Below, one piece after another: positions 1 through 5,113 of a DNA stretch of 5,113 nt. The DNA is from Deltaproteobacteria bacterium (GTDB lineage Bacteria; Bdellovibrionota; FAC87; UBA2466), in NCBI GenBank assembly GCA_013205415.1, contig JABMMY010000347.1, positions 1 to 5,113 of the forward strand. Direction: 5' to 3'. Position numbers and translations under genes: made by a program. Under the pieces are notes generated by a model. It had not been told where the DNA came from, did not search any database, and saw only the letters and a list, made by a program, of their open reading frames with translations. Positions within the stretch are counted from its first letter, which is position 1, and each line of letters opens with the position of its first letter.

Positions 1-1
1 A

Positions 2-106
2 ATCGATACTATCAGCTATGGTAAAGAGCGACCTGCAGATTCCGGACATGATGAATCTGCGTGGAGCAAAAATCGACGAGCTATTTTTATACTGCTATCA
101 AAGTAA
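2..106 (+). CDS. pal: Pal, peptidoglycan-associated lipoprotein (3' end only)
   Basis: Only the last 34 codons are present; the gene begins upstream of the window. The readable tail contains ISYGKERPAD, then SGHDESAWSKNRRA, then a short hydrophobic end. This is the characteristic end of the OmpA-like peptidoglycan-binding domain of Pal, where the NRR segment belongs to the motif that contacts diaminopimelate-containing peptidoglycan. Pal is an outer-membrane lipoprotein that links the outer membrane to the cell wall and works with TolB and TolQRA during envelope constriction at division. The TAA at 104-106 is followed after 10 nt by the next lipoprotein gene and then a cpoB-like gene, the classic order at the end of a tol-pal operon. 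A general OmpA-family protein is the alternative, but the tail sequence and the neighbours both favour Pal. Confidence 0.85.
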   Translation: MDTISYGKERPADSGHDESAWSKNRRAIFILLSK

Positions 107-116
107 AAAATAACTA

Positions 117-494
117 ATGAAAATGTTTAAAAAACTGGTCCCAGGATTATTAATTATCGTGGGGCTAGTTGCTTGCCATCCCAGACCTACCGAAGAACTA
201 GCGATTGCCGATGTGGCTTTAAAGGCTGCACAGAAGGTGAAGGCAGATTCTTTAGCACCAGATTTTTTTAGAAAAGCGGAAAATTTTTATTTGCGCGCTA
301 AAAAAGATTTTACTGAAGGTTATTATGACTCCTGTAAAAAATTTGCTAATCAAGCGCGGATGATGGCCGAAAAGGCAGAGTATCGAGCGTTGCAAAAACA
401 GACTCAAATAAAAAATAGGGTGGTTGGAGATGATGATGCCTCCGGAGGGTCTTCAGATCCTTTTAAACCTAAAGGCGCTGAGGGTTTAAAATGA
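117..494 (+). CDS. Small DUF4398-like lipoprotein between pal and cpoB
   Basis: A 125-residue predicted lipoprotein. The N-terminus has KK at 5-6, a hydrophobic stretch at 7-18 and a lipobox LVAC with Cys20 as the lipidation site. Residue +2 is His rather than Asp, so outer-membrane sorting by Lol is expected. Residues about 28-92 are alpha-helical and Ala/Lys-rich (ADVALKAAQKVKAD, then FFRKAENFYLRAKKDF, then YYDSCKKFANQARMMAEKAE), matching the pattern of DUF4398 helical-hairpin lipoproteins often found next to OmpA/Pal genes. The last 25 residues are Gly/Ser/Asp-rich and probably disordered. The ATG at 117 follows pal by 10 nt with no strong Shine-Dalgarno; a second in-frame ATG at 123 would also leave a usable signal peptide. 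Its TGA overlaps the next start (ATGA, 491-494), suggesting translational coupling. Its molecular function is not established; a role as a Tol-Pal accessory is inferred from position only. Confidence 0.8.
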   Translation: MKMFKKLVPGLLIIVGLVACHPRPTEELAIADVALKAAQKVKADSLAPDFFRKAENFYLRAKKDFTEGYYDSCKKFANQARMMAEKAEYRALQKQTQIKNRVVGDDDASGGSSDPFKPKGAEGLK

Positions 495-1204
495 ATGATA
501 TGAAAAAGGTTTTAGTTTTTTTTCTGGTGGTCGGTTTAGGCTCCATTATTTCCTGTCGAACTAAAAGCGAAATTCGACGAGAACAAGAATTTGAAAAACT
601 AAAACAGGAGGTCACCATGAATAGAGGTGATCGGGCCGACGTGGATTCTTCTGTCGATGATGTTAAGGTTGAAATTGCTAAAATAGGCAATGTCATTGAA
701 GAGGAGGCCCAGGGACGAAGGAAAGAATCGGAGGAGATCCGCAAGGAATTAACAGCGCTTTCTACCCGCATGCAGGCTTTGGAACAAAGAGCGGTGACTG
801 AGGAATTAAATCAAAAACAATTGCTTCAAGAAAAACCCAAGGTGAGTTTAGAATCGGGACGGCGTTTTTATGACGATGGCAAGTATGACGATGCGATCGA
901 TACCTTTAAAAATATAGTGAAGGCCACGCCTAATACCGAAGATGGAAAGAGGGCTCAGTTTTTGTTGGGCGAGTCCTATTTTTCCAGCAAAGACTATGCT
1001 TCGTCTGCTTTAGAATTTTCTGAGTTTAGAAAGAGATTTCCCAAAGATGCCTTAATTCCAAATGCGATCTATCGGCAGGCGGCCTCTTTTAAGGGAATGG
1101 GAAAGAGTAAAGAGGCTAGGTTGTTTTTTCAGGATTTAATTGAGAGGTTTCCGAGGAGTCCTTTTGCTAGTAAGGCGAAGGTAGAGATGAAAAAGGTTAA
1201 TTAA
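491..1204 (+). CDS. cpoB: CpoB/YbgF-like Tol-Pal-associated TPR protein, predicted lipoprotein
   Basis: A 237-residue envelope protein. It has a signal peptide (KK at 5-6, hydrophobic 7-20) ending in a likely lipobox IISC with Cys22. A charged heptad-like helical region at about 28-105 should form a coiled coil, as in the N-terminal trimerisation domain of CpoB. Three TPR-like repeats follow at about 119-152 (SGRRFYDDGKYDDAIDTF), 155-188 (FLLGESYFSSKDYASSALEF) and 190-224 (AIYRQAASFKGMGKSKEA). In E. coli CpoB is a periplasmic partner of TolA and PBP1B that coordinates outer-membrane constriction with septal wall synthesis. Here the family member seems lipid-anchored instead of soluble. The start at 491 is chosen because GAGGG (480-484) lies 6 nt upstream and the ATGA overlap couples it to the previous gene; ATG 500 is the alternative. 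Family and context agree well. TolA binding is inferred, not visible. Confidence 0.82.
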   Translation: MNDMKKVLVFFLVVGLGSIISCRTKSEIRREQEFEKLKQEVTMNRGDRADVDSSVDDVKVEIAKIGNVIEEEAQGRRKESEEIRKELTALSTRMQALEQRAVTEELNQKQLLQEKPKVSLESGRRFYDDGKYDDAIDTFKNIVKATPNTEDGKRAQFLLGESYFSSKDYASSALEFSEFRKRFPKDALIPNAIYRQAASFKGMGKSKEARLFFQDLIERFPRSPFASKAKVEMKKVN

Positions 1205-1234
1205 ATTCTGTCGCGTTTCACGCGACAGAATTTA
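1202..1234 (+). terminator. Perfect 15-bp hairpin closing the tol-pal operon
   Basis: Arms at 1202-1216 and 1220-1234 are perfect reverse complements (TAAATTCTGTCGCGT and ACGCGACAGAATTTA) around a TTC loop. The left arm begins with the cpoB stop codon itself. The GC-rich core (TGTCGCG/CGCGACA) is flanked by AT pairs, giving ATTT on the outgoing side. No long T-run follows, so this is either a modest intrinsic terminator or an mRNA-stabilising 3' hairpin. It sits exactly where the operon should end. No gene converges on it closely from the right. Confidence 0.7.
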
Positions 1235-1246
1235 TCCTGACGGTAG

Positions 1247-1369
1247 GATTCGTATACCAATGCAGGTAGACTCATTTCAAAGCCTGAGGCTCCAGTGGGA
1301 GTCACGATCCAAAATGGCGGAGTCGCCTATGCAACAGTGACAGATAACGAAGGGAGAGGTCTATTATAA
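1247..1369 (+). pseudogene. Orphan 3' fragment resembling a carboxypeptidase-regulatory-like domain
   Basis: Between a TAG at 1244-1246 and a TAA at 1367-1369 this frame reads 40 residues with no ATG start. It includes EAPVGVTIQNGGVAYATVT followed by DNEGRGLL. The pattern V-x-V-x-N-G-G...A-x-V-T-D-x-x-G-R is the style of CarboxypepD_reg / Ig-like beta-sandwich repeats in secreted proteins. It may be the tail of a gene lost by deletion, left between the tol-pal terminator and the fic module. The resemblance is short and based on eye inspection only; chance coding is possible. Confidence 0.25.
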
Positions 1370-1417
1370 TGGCCACCTCAGCCCCTTTTTAATCAGAATT
1401 ACCCCAAGCAAAGGGAT
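1364..1417 (-). pseudogene. Remnant of a metalloprotease-like C-terminal tail
   Basis: On the minus strand this reads GIPLLGVILIKKGLRWPL and a TAA at 1366-1364. It matches the end of the intact protease on the right (LIPLLGIILIKKGLRRGL). The DNA differs at only 3 of 42 positions in the shared block; two changes are synonymous and one gives Val for Ile. Upstream in this frame similarity stops at about 1418, and an in-frame stop appears about 15 codons further up. No protease body remains. It is either the 3' relic of a duplicated gene or the duplicated end created by insertion of the fic module. A free-standing small gene is unlikely, since no start or signal peptide is seen. Confidence 0.5.
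1376..1417. repeat. Direct repeat copy A (42 bp, partner at 3210-3251)
   Basis: It begins CCTCAGCCCC and ends CCAAGCAAAGGGAT. It aligns without gaps to the second copy with mismatches only at 1391, 1394 and 1402. Similarity drops immediately on both sides apart from scattered bases. Same orientation as copy B, so the two copies bracket the fic gene and its operator cluster. Confidence 0.8.
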
Positions 1418-1546
1418 TCCGCTTTCGCCGCTTAGGGGGCTTTGTATCCCGTTCACCCTGAAATTTTAGGAATCGCGACGGAGGAACATCTTCGCTGACC
1501 GCTTGTGGAAGGTCCAGCGCCGTAAAGAGGAATAGGTGGGCCCGAA

Positions 1547-1679
1547 TCCCAATAGATGCGAATTGGGACAAAACAAGGATAATCGGGACAGTTTTTGTCC
1601 CAATATTTGAAATTGGGACAGAAAATTAAGCTATAATACATTATATGATGGTATTGGGACAGTATTTGTCCCAATACCA
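1547..1679. promoter_or_regulatory. Operator cluster of seven ATTGGGACA-type half-sites
   Basis: Forward half-sites ATTGGGACA occur at 1562-1570, 1582-1590 (as ATCGGGACA), 1612-1620 and 1653-1661. Reverse half-sites TGTCCCAAT occur at 1596-1604 and 1667-1675, plus a shorter one (TCCCAAT, 1547-1553). Two forward/reverse pairs form palindromes with the same 5-nt spacer: 1582-1604 (one mismatch) and 1649-1679 (13-bp perfect arms, TGGTATTGGGACA). Forward sites are spaced 20, 30 and 41 nt, near whole helical turns, so they would lie on one DNA face. The downstream gene starts with a winged-helix domain, so autoregulation by its own product is the simplest inference. The cluster straddles the presumed promoter. 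Confidence 0.75.
1607..1637 (+). promoter_or_regulatory. Probable sigma-70-type promoter of the fic-like gene
   Basis: A perfect TATAAT lies at 1632-1637. The best -35 is TTGAAA at 1607-1612 with a 19-nt spacer, longer than ideal. The -35 abuts the half-site at 1612-1620, and the strong palindrome at 1649-1679 would cover roughly +5 to +35 of the transcript, a position suited to repression. The -10 is convincing; the -35 assignment is weaker. Confidence 0.5.
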
Positions 1680-1685
1680 GGCTCT

Positions 1686-1690
1686 GGAGG
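1686..1690 (+). promoter_or_regulatory. Shine-Dalgarno that decides the fic-like gene start
   Basis: GGAGG lies 5 nt before ATG 1696. The upstream in-frame ATGs at 1645 and 1648 lack any comparable site, sit at or just beyond the expected transcription start, and are followed by the operator palindrome. This makes 1696 the best start. Confidence 0.65.
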
Positions 1691-1695
1691 AATCT

Positions 1696-3093
1696 ATGGT
1701 TGCGAAGAAAAAAGCTGATCTTGAAGCGCTCGTTTTGAAGCTGCTGAAGGAAAAAACGAAGATCGGTATCCACGATGTGGCTCAGGCGGCTGGGCTATCG
1801 AAATCGGACGAAGGCGATCGGAAGGCCATTCGCCGAGTGCTCACTACACTGGTAGAGCGCGGGCTTCTTGAAGCCAAAGGAGCTGCACGCGCGCGCGTCT
1901 ACGTCCCCACAAACGCCGCCGTAACGGAAACTTCATCCCCGGAGGGGGGGCTTACAAAACCATTCAAAGATATTCCTCTCTCTCAGGAGAGCGAGACGCT
2001 TCTGAAATACGTCTCTCAATCCCTCCAGGCTCGAACTCCAGTCGGATACAATCAGGATTTTTTACGATCGTATGAGCCGAATCGAATCTTCTATCTGACC
2101 CACACTCAACGCGCTGAACTTTTGAAAACAGGCACCGTCGAAAGCAAAGTGAGTCCCGCGGGAACCTACGCGCGCAATATCTTGAATCGGCTTCTGATCG
2201 ACTTGTCGTGGAACTCAAGCCGCCTTGAGGGAAATACCTATTCTCTCTTGGAAACCAAACGACTAATTGAGCTCGGTGAAAACGCCGTTGGAAAAGATGC
2301 GTCCGAAGCGCAGATGATTTTGAATCACAAAGAAGCCATCGAATACATCATTGAGTCGGCTGCGGAAGCGACAATTAGCTCACACGAAGTGTGTAGTATC
2401 CATGCACTTCTCTCGGAAAATCTTTTAGGTGATCCAAGTGCCTCGGGCCGCATTCGACAGATCGCAGTGGGTGTCGGCGGTACGAATTATATGCCGCTCG
2501 AAAACCCCCACATTCTAAAAGAATACTTTCAGCTCTTCATTGATAAGCTAAACCTCATCGAGGATCCATTTGAGCAGTCCTTTTTTTCGCTGGTGCAACT
2601 CTCTTACATGCAGGCCTTTGAGGATGTGAATAAACGAACCGCGCGCCTTGTGGCCAATATTCCTTTGATCAAAAAGAATTTAAACCCGCTTTCTTTTATG
2701 GAAGTTGACCCAGAGGCTTACGTTAAAGCACTTCTTGGGGTTTACGAGAAGAACGACGTCAGTCTGTTTCTAGATTTATATCTGTGGGCCTATAGGCGTT
2801 CTTCCCAGCGCTATTCAGCAATTCAGCAAGCGATGGGAGAGCCAAATCTTCTGAAGCTGAAGTATCGCACCGAAATTCAAGACATCATTCGCTCGGTGAT
2901 TCTTGAAAAGGTCGCGGGTCCGCAAGTGGTACATAGAATTCAAAATCTTATGGAAGCTAAAAATCTTCCTGAAACGGACACAGCAGAGATTTTTAAACTA
3001 ATAGAAATGGAAATAATCGGCCTCCATGACGGAAACATTGCCCGGTTTAAAATTCGCCCGAGTGAGTTTCAAGAGTGGAAAATTTTGCAGTAA
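1696..3093 (+). CDS. Winged-helix plus Fic-fold protein with His-to-Gln change in the Fic motif
   Basis: A 465-residue Fic-family protein. Residues about 8-73 look like a winged-helix DNA-binding domain (VAQAAGLSK, then AIRRVLTTLVERGLLEAKG). After a linker comes a Fic_N-type region with WNSSRLEGN (residues 173-180). This matches the class II inhibitory motif (S/T)xxxE(G/N), with Glu178. The beta-flap is at about 253-272 (VGVGGTNYMPL). The Fic core is QAFEDVNKRTAR at 306-317: compared with HxFx(D/E)GN(G/K)RxxR it keeps Phe, Asp, Asn, Lys and both Arg, but has Gln306 for the catalytic His. Active Fic proteins transfer AMP or related groups to hydroxyl side chains; without His this activity is doubtful, so a regulatory or altered role is possible. 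Start 1696 is preferred for its GGAGG (1686-1690, 5-nt spacing). An in-frame ATG at 1645 would add 17 residues but would read through the operator palindrome. About 90 C-terminal residues are unassigned. Base composition appears more GC-rich than the flanks, suggesting transfer. Confidence 0.85.
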   Translation: MVAKKKADLEALVLKLLKEKTKIGIHDVAQAAGLSKSDEGDRKAIRRVLTTLVERGLLEAKGAARARVYVPTNAAVTETSSPEGGLTKPFKDIPLSQESETLLKYVSQSLQARTPVGYNQDFLRSYEPNRIFYLTHTQRAELLKTGTVESKVSPAGTYARNILNRLLIDLSWNSSRLEGNTYSLLETKRLIELGENAVGKDASEAQMILNHKEAIEYIIESAAEATISSHEVCSIHALLSENLLGDPSASGRIRQIAVGVGGTNYMPLENPHILKEYFQLFIDKLNLIEDPFEQSFFSLVQLSYMQAFEDVNKRTARLVANIPLIKKNLNPLSFMEVDPEAYVKALLGVYEKNDVSLFLDLYLWAYRRSSQRYSAIQQAMGEPNLLKLKYRTEIQDIIRSVILEKVAGPQVVHRIQNLMEAKNLPETDTAEIFKLIEMEIIGLHDGNIARFKIRPSEFQEWKILQ

Positions 3094-3188
3094 CAATTCA
3101 CATGGGGAGAAAATGGGATTTCCTAGCGAAGCAACATTAGACCTCTTTCGTGACTATTCGTTCCATTCGTAGTTAAAAATTGCACAAA

Positions 3189-4427
3189 TTAAATTGAATC
3201 TAAGCCCCGCCTCAGCCCCTTTTTTATTAGAATTATCCCAAGCAAAGGGATCAGGAATAGAGGCCATCCAAATCTATTCGATTTAATATCTCTCGAATGC
3301 ACAGCCAAACACCCCACATTATCATTTGAAACATCACAATGAATATTATGACCCTCAAATTTTTGTCCCACTCCAGCATAACCCGCTCTCAGTGCCGATA
3401 CATCATTAGGGTGCAGACTTCTTTTTTTAGTTTCATTGGCCACCGCATTAGCTAACATCGTAGCATCAGTATTTATCGGTTCGATCTCATGTCCAATGCC
3501 TAAAAAGTGGCCCACTTCATGGGTCACAATGTTTTGAATGTCATGTTTTCCTGTTTCCTGGGTTGTCGTGAAGGAAAAAAAATGGCCATTCAAAAGAATA
3601 TCTGAATCTAATATCATCCCTGCATTCGACTCCTCTCCTGAAACATAGAAATTTCTCGTAACGGCGATGGCCGATTTCGTAAAGGGCCAATTTTCTGATA
3701 ATAAAATAAGGGTATTTAAATTATCGTTTTCATTTTTGGTCGACTGGTTACATCCCAGAGAAATAAATTCAACCTTCACATCTTCAAGGTCTCTCCATGT
3801 TTTAAAACTATCCTCAATAGCCGTTACAAAGTTAGGTAAATTTCTAAATGAAGGGGCGGCGATATAATAGCTTAGTGGAAAAAAACGAGAGTCCCAGTAT
3901 AGGAATGGCCCCGAGCCCGCTCCATCGCTTCCATCGGTGCGATTCCTAGAAAATTGTCGAGTGGGTGTTAATGGAGTGAGACCACTCTCAAATCCTGTGA
4001 TCACAAAACGCTGAGAATTTTTCTCACTACCTCTATTCAAATAGGCCCGATAACTCATCCCATTTCGGGGTCTGGGATAGCCTGAAAAGATCACGCCTCG
4101 TGGGCCAAGTTCCCCTCCTAAAGATTCTATTTCAATGAGGTCCCCCATTTTTGGCGCGTCTAGGGAAAGGCCATCCTTCACAGAGTGAATTTGTAAAATG
4201 CGTGCTGCAGCTATCGTTTTTGCGTAGACCGTCGTGTCGCTCATTGCGGTTGTAGATTCAATGGCAATATCCGCTATAAATTCTGCCGACTGTAGCTCGG
4301 AGGCGATCTTGTCGGGCGGCACAAGAAGGGCCGAGGCCTCTTGGATTTGGCCGAATAAAAGAACAAAAAATAATCCCCACTTGAGTCTTAAATTTAGAGG
4401 GCTATGACATTGAATTTGAAATTTCAT
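3189..4427 (-). CDS. Secreted matrixin-like zinc metalloprotease with C-terminal membrane tail
   Basis: A 412-residue predicted exported protease. The signal peptide is residues 1-33: basic segment to Lys16, hydrophobic 17-26, ASA before the cut. The zinc site HEVGHFLGIGH (303-313) fits metzincin HExxHxxGxxH, with His303, His307 and His313 as ligands and Glu304 as the base; Met324 in TDATMLA is the probable Met-turn. Upstream, FPLSYYI and FKTWRDL-VKVEF resemble the N-terminal part of matrixin (M10A-type) catalytic domains. Two Cys (364, 373) could form a disulfide. The end has a hydrophobic segment (388-401) then KKGLRR, consistent with a membrane anchor or sorting tail. The first ~170 residues lack recognised motifs and may include a propeptide. 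A GTG at 4514 would add 29 residues and bury the signal peptide, so ATG 4427 is chosen. The substrate is unknown. Its 3' end contains one copy of the 42-bp repeat. Confidence 0.85.
   Translation of the reverse strand: MKFQIQCHSPLNLRLKWGLFFVLLFGQIQEASALLVPPDKIASELQSAEFIADIAIESTTAMSDTTVYAKTIAAARILQIHSVKDGLSLDAPKMGDLIEIESLGGELGPRGVIFSGYPRPRNGMSYRAYLNRGSEKNSQRFVITGFESGLTPLTPTRQFSRNRTDGSDGAGSGPFLYWDSRFFPLSYYIAAPSFRNLPNFVTAIEDSFKTWRDLEDVKVEFISLGCNQSTKNENDNLNTLILLSENWPFTKSAIAVTRNFYVSGEESNAGMILDSDILLNGHFFSFTTTQETGKHDIQNIVTHEVGHFLGIGHEIEPINTDATMLANAVANETKKRSLHPNDVSALRAGYAGVGQKFEGHNIHCDVSNDNVGCLAVHSRDIKSNRFGWPLFLIPLLGIILIKKGLRRGLDSI
3210..3251. repeat. Direct repeat copy B (42 bp, inside the protease 3' end)
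   Basis: Partner of the copy at 1376-1417, 39 of 42 bases identical (differences at 3225, 3228 and 3236). On the minus strand this copy encodes IPLLGIILIKKGLR, the C-terminal hydrophobic segment and basic patch of the intact metalloprotease gene. The repeat starts lie 1834 bp apart. Confidence 0.8.
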
Positions 4428-4503
4428 TTTAGAGCCTATTTTAGCATAACGTCCTATTTTGAATTCACTGTATTTTCCAATAAGAGGGGCAATCTTTTTT
4501 TTT

Positions 4504-4532
4504 ATAATACCCACTAGACGAAGCGTTAAAGT
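4504..4532 (-). promoter_or_regulatory. Possible promoter of the metalloprotease gene
   Basis: Reading the minus strand, TATTAT at 4509-4504 is a fair -10 and ACTTTA at 4532-4527 a poor -35 with 17-nt spacing. A start near 4497 would give a leader of about 70 nt before ATG 4427 and would place the GTG at 4514 outside the transcript. A run of nine A follows the -10 on this strand. Weak evidence. The rest of the 203-nt divergent gap to the HAD gene shows no clear promoter for that gene. Confidence 0.25.
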
Positions 4533-4630
4533 TGGTACGCTGCAGTACGGGTATCGGTGTTAGTTATTAAATAGCCAATACTAGGGACAATTCTCTTGCT
4601 CGCATTGGCAACTCCTAGGAAAATTAGAGA

Positions 4631-5113
4631 ATGGCAAAAACCTATCTTGTCCTCGATTTAGATGACACTCTTTACGATGCCGAGGCAGCCTACTGTTTTG
4701 CGCTTTCGGCCATTGGAATTGATCCGCTTGATACTGCATTTATAGAAAGCCGCCAACTGATTAAGTCTCGATTGGGAATGGGCCATGTAGCTGCAAGAAA
4801 TCGAATCCTTTATTTCAAACAATTTTTAGAAAAAAAGGGTGGGTATTCACATAGCGCTGTTTTATCACTGATGGAGACCTACGAAGAAAAACTCTGCGAA
4901 CATATCTCAGCCCAGTGGAAAAATTTAGGCCGGGAGGAACTTTTTCTAGGTAGGCTTAATCACATTCCTAAGGTGGTCCTGACCAATGAAAATTTAAGAA
5001 CTCAAATGTTAAAGTTACGAGCTATTGATCCCAAGGGAACGATCTTTCCTCATGTGCTCACCTCGGAAGAGATGGGTGTAGAAAAACCTGATCTGTCCTT
5101 GTTTGCCTTGGCT
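4631..5113 (+). CDS. HAD-superfamily hydrolase (5' part, runs off window)
   Basis: The first 161 codons of a haloacid dehalogenase-like hydrolase; the reading frame is open to the window edge. Motif I is DLDDTLYD with nucleophile Asp9 and acid/base Asp11 (DxDxT). Residues about 15-100 form a helical cap, as in subfamily IA phosphatases. Motif II is VVLTNENLR with Thr118. Motif III is GVEKPDLSLF with Lys152. Motif IV (acidic Mg2+-binding pair) should lie beyond the edge. Such enzymes usually dephosphorylate small metabolites such as nucleotides or sugar phosphates; the substrate cannot be told. The YjjG/pyrimidine 5'-nucleotidase-like group is one option because of the DDTLYD opening. An in-frame TAG at 4625-4627 makes ATG 4631 the first possible start. 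Ribosome binding looks weak (AGGA, 4618-4621, 9 nt upstream). It is divergent from the protease gene with no visible functional link. Confidence 0.85.
   Translation, partial: MAKTYLVLDLDDTLYDAEAAYCFALSAIGIDPLDTAFIESRQLIKSRLGMGHVAARNRILYFKQFLEKKGGYSHSAVLSLMETYEEKLCEHISAQWKNLGREELFLGRLNHIPKVVLTNENLRTQMLKLRAIDPKGTIFPHVLTSEEMGVEKPDLSLFALA

Noticed and set aside
469..771. Minus-strand reading frame of 100 codons
   Set aside because: It lies opposite the cpoB-like gene, has low-complexity Ser/Thr/Leu-rich translation, and lacks any recognisable motif.
1389..1571. Minus-strand reading frame of 60 codons ending in the repeat region
   Set aside because: It reads the protease-tail remnant in a different frame, has no domain, and begins inside the operator cluster.
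1561..1679. Repeated ATTGGGACA units considered as a CRISPR array
   Set aside because: The units are about 9-10 bp, some inverted, with no constant spacers; they fit operator half-sites instead.
1453..1773. Minus-strand reading frame of 106 codons
   Set aside because: It crosses the operator palindromes and the start of the fic-like gene, with no ribosome site or family features.
1964..2218. Minus-strand reading frame of 84 codons
   Set aside because: It is antisense to the fic-like gene, with an Arg/Ser-rich translation typical of a shadow frame.
3113..3172. Tiny plus-strand frame (19 codons) after the fic-like gene, preceded by GGGGAG
   Set aside because: The Shine-Dalgarno spacing is only 3 nt and the peptide has no features; chance is the simplest explanation.
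3667..3867. Plus-strand reading frame of 66 codons
   Set aside because: It is antisense to the metalloprotease gene, with no motif or ribosome site.
4428..4514. N-terminal extension of the metalloprotease from a GTG at 4514
   Set aside because: It would place 29 residues ahead of a normal signal peptide, and the possible promoter lies inside it.
4583..4591. AGGGACAAT in the protease-HAD gap as another operator half-site
   Set aside because: It shares only GGGACA with the motif, has no partner half-site nearby, and is a single occurrence.

Overview
The window looks like chromosome from a Gram-negative bacterium with a Tol-Pal envelope system. Gene order and lipoprotein style fit the Bdellovibrionota / deltaproteobacterial relatives, but that placement is an inference from gene content, not a database result.

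Region 1 (1-1234) is the distal end of a tol-pal operon. It holds the last codons of pal, a small DUF4398-type lipoprotein, and a CpoB/YbgF-like coiled-coil plus TPR protein. The genes are tightly packed (10-nt gap, then an ATGA overlap), and a perfect 15-bp hairpin closes the operon at the cpoB stop codon. All three products should act at the outer membrane-peptidoglycan interface.

Region 2 (1235-1560) has no intact gene. It carries two apparent remnants: a plus-strand piece resembling a carboxypeptidase-regulatory-like beta-sandwich, and a minus-strand copy of the C-terminal tail of the metalloprotease found further right.

Region 3 (1547-3093) is a self-contained Fic-family module. A cluster of seven ATTGGGACA-type half-sites, including two palindromes with 5-nt spacers, surrounds a promoter. 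It precedes a gene for a winged-helix plus Fic-fold protein. The Fic motif has Gln where the catalytic His normally is, while the inhibitory-helix Glu motif is kept. The natural reading is an autoregulated DNA-binding Fic protein.

Region 4 (3189-4427, minus strand) encodes a secreted metzincin/matrixin-like zinc protease with a signal peptide, HExxHxxGxxH and a C-terminal hydrophobic anchor followed by basic residues. A 42-bp segment of its 3' end (39/42 identical) recurs in the same orientation on the far side of the fic gene, so the Fic module lies between direct repeats. This is the most unusual structure in the window. It could mark insertion at a gene 3' end or the remains of a duplicated protease gene.

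Region 5 (4631-5113) is the first 161 codons of a HAD-superfamily hydrolase, divergent from the protease gene and cut by the window edge.
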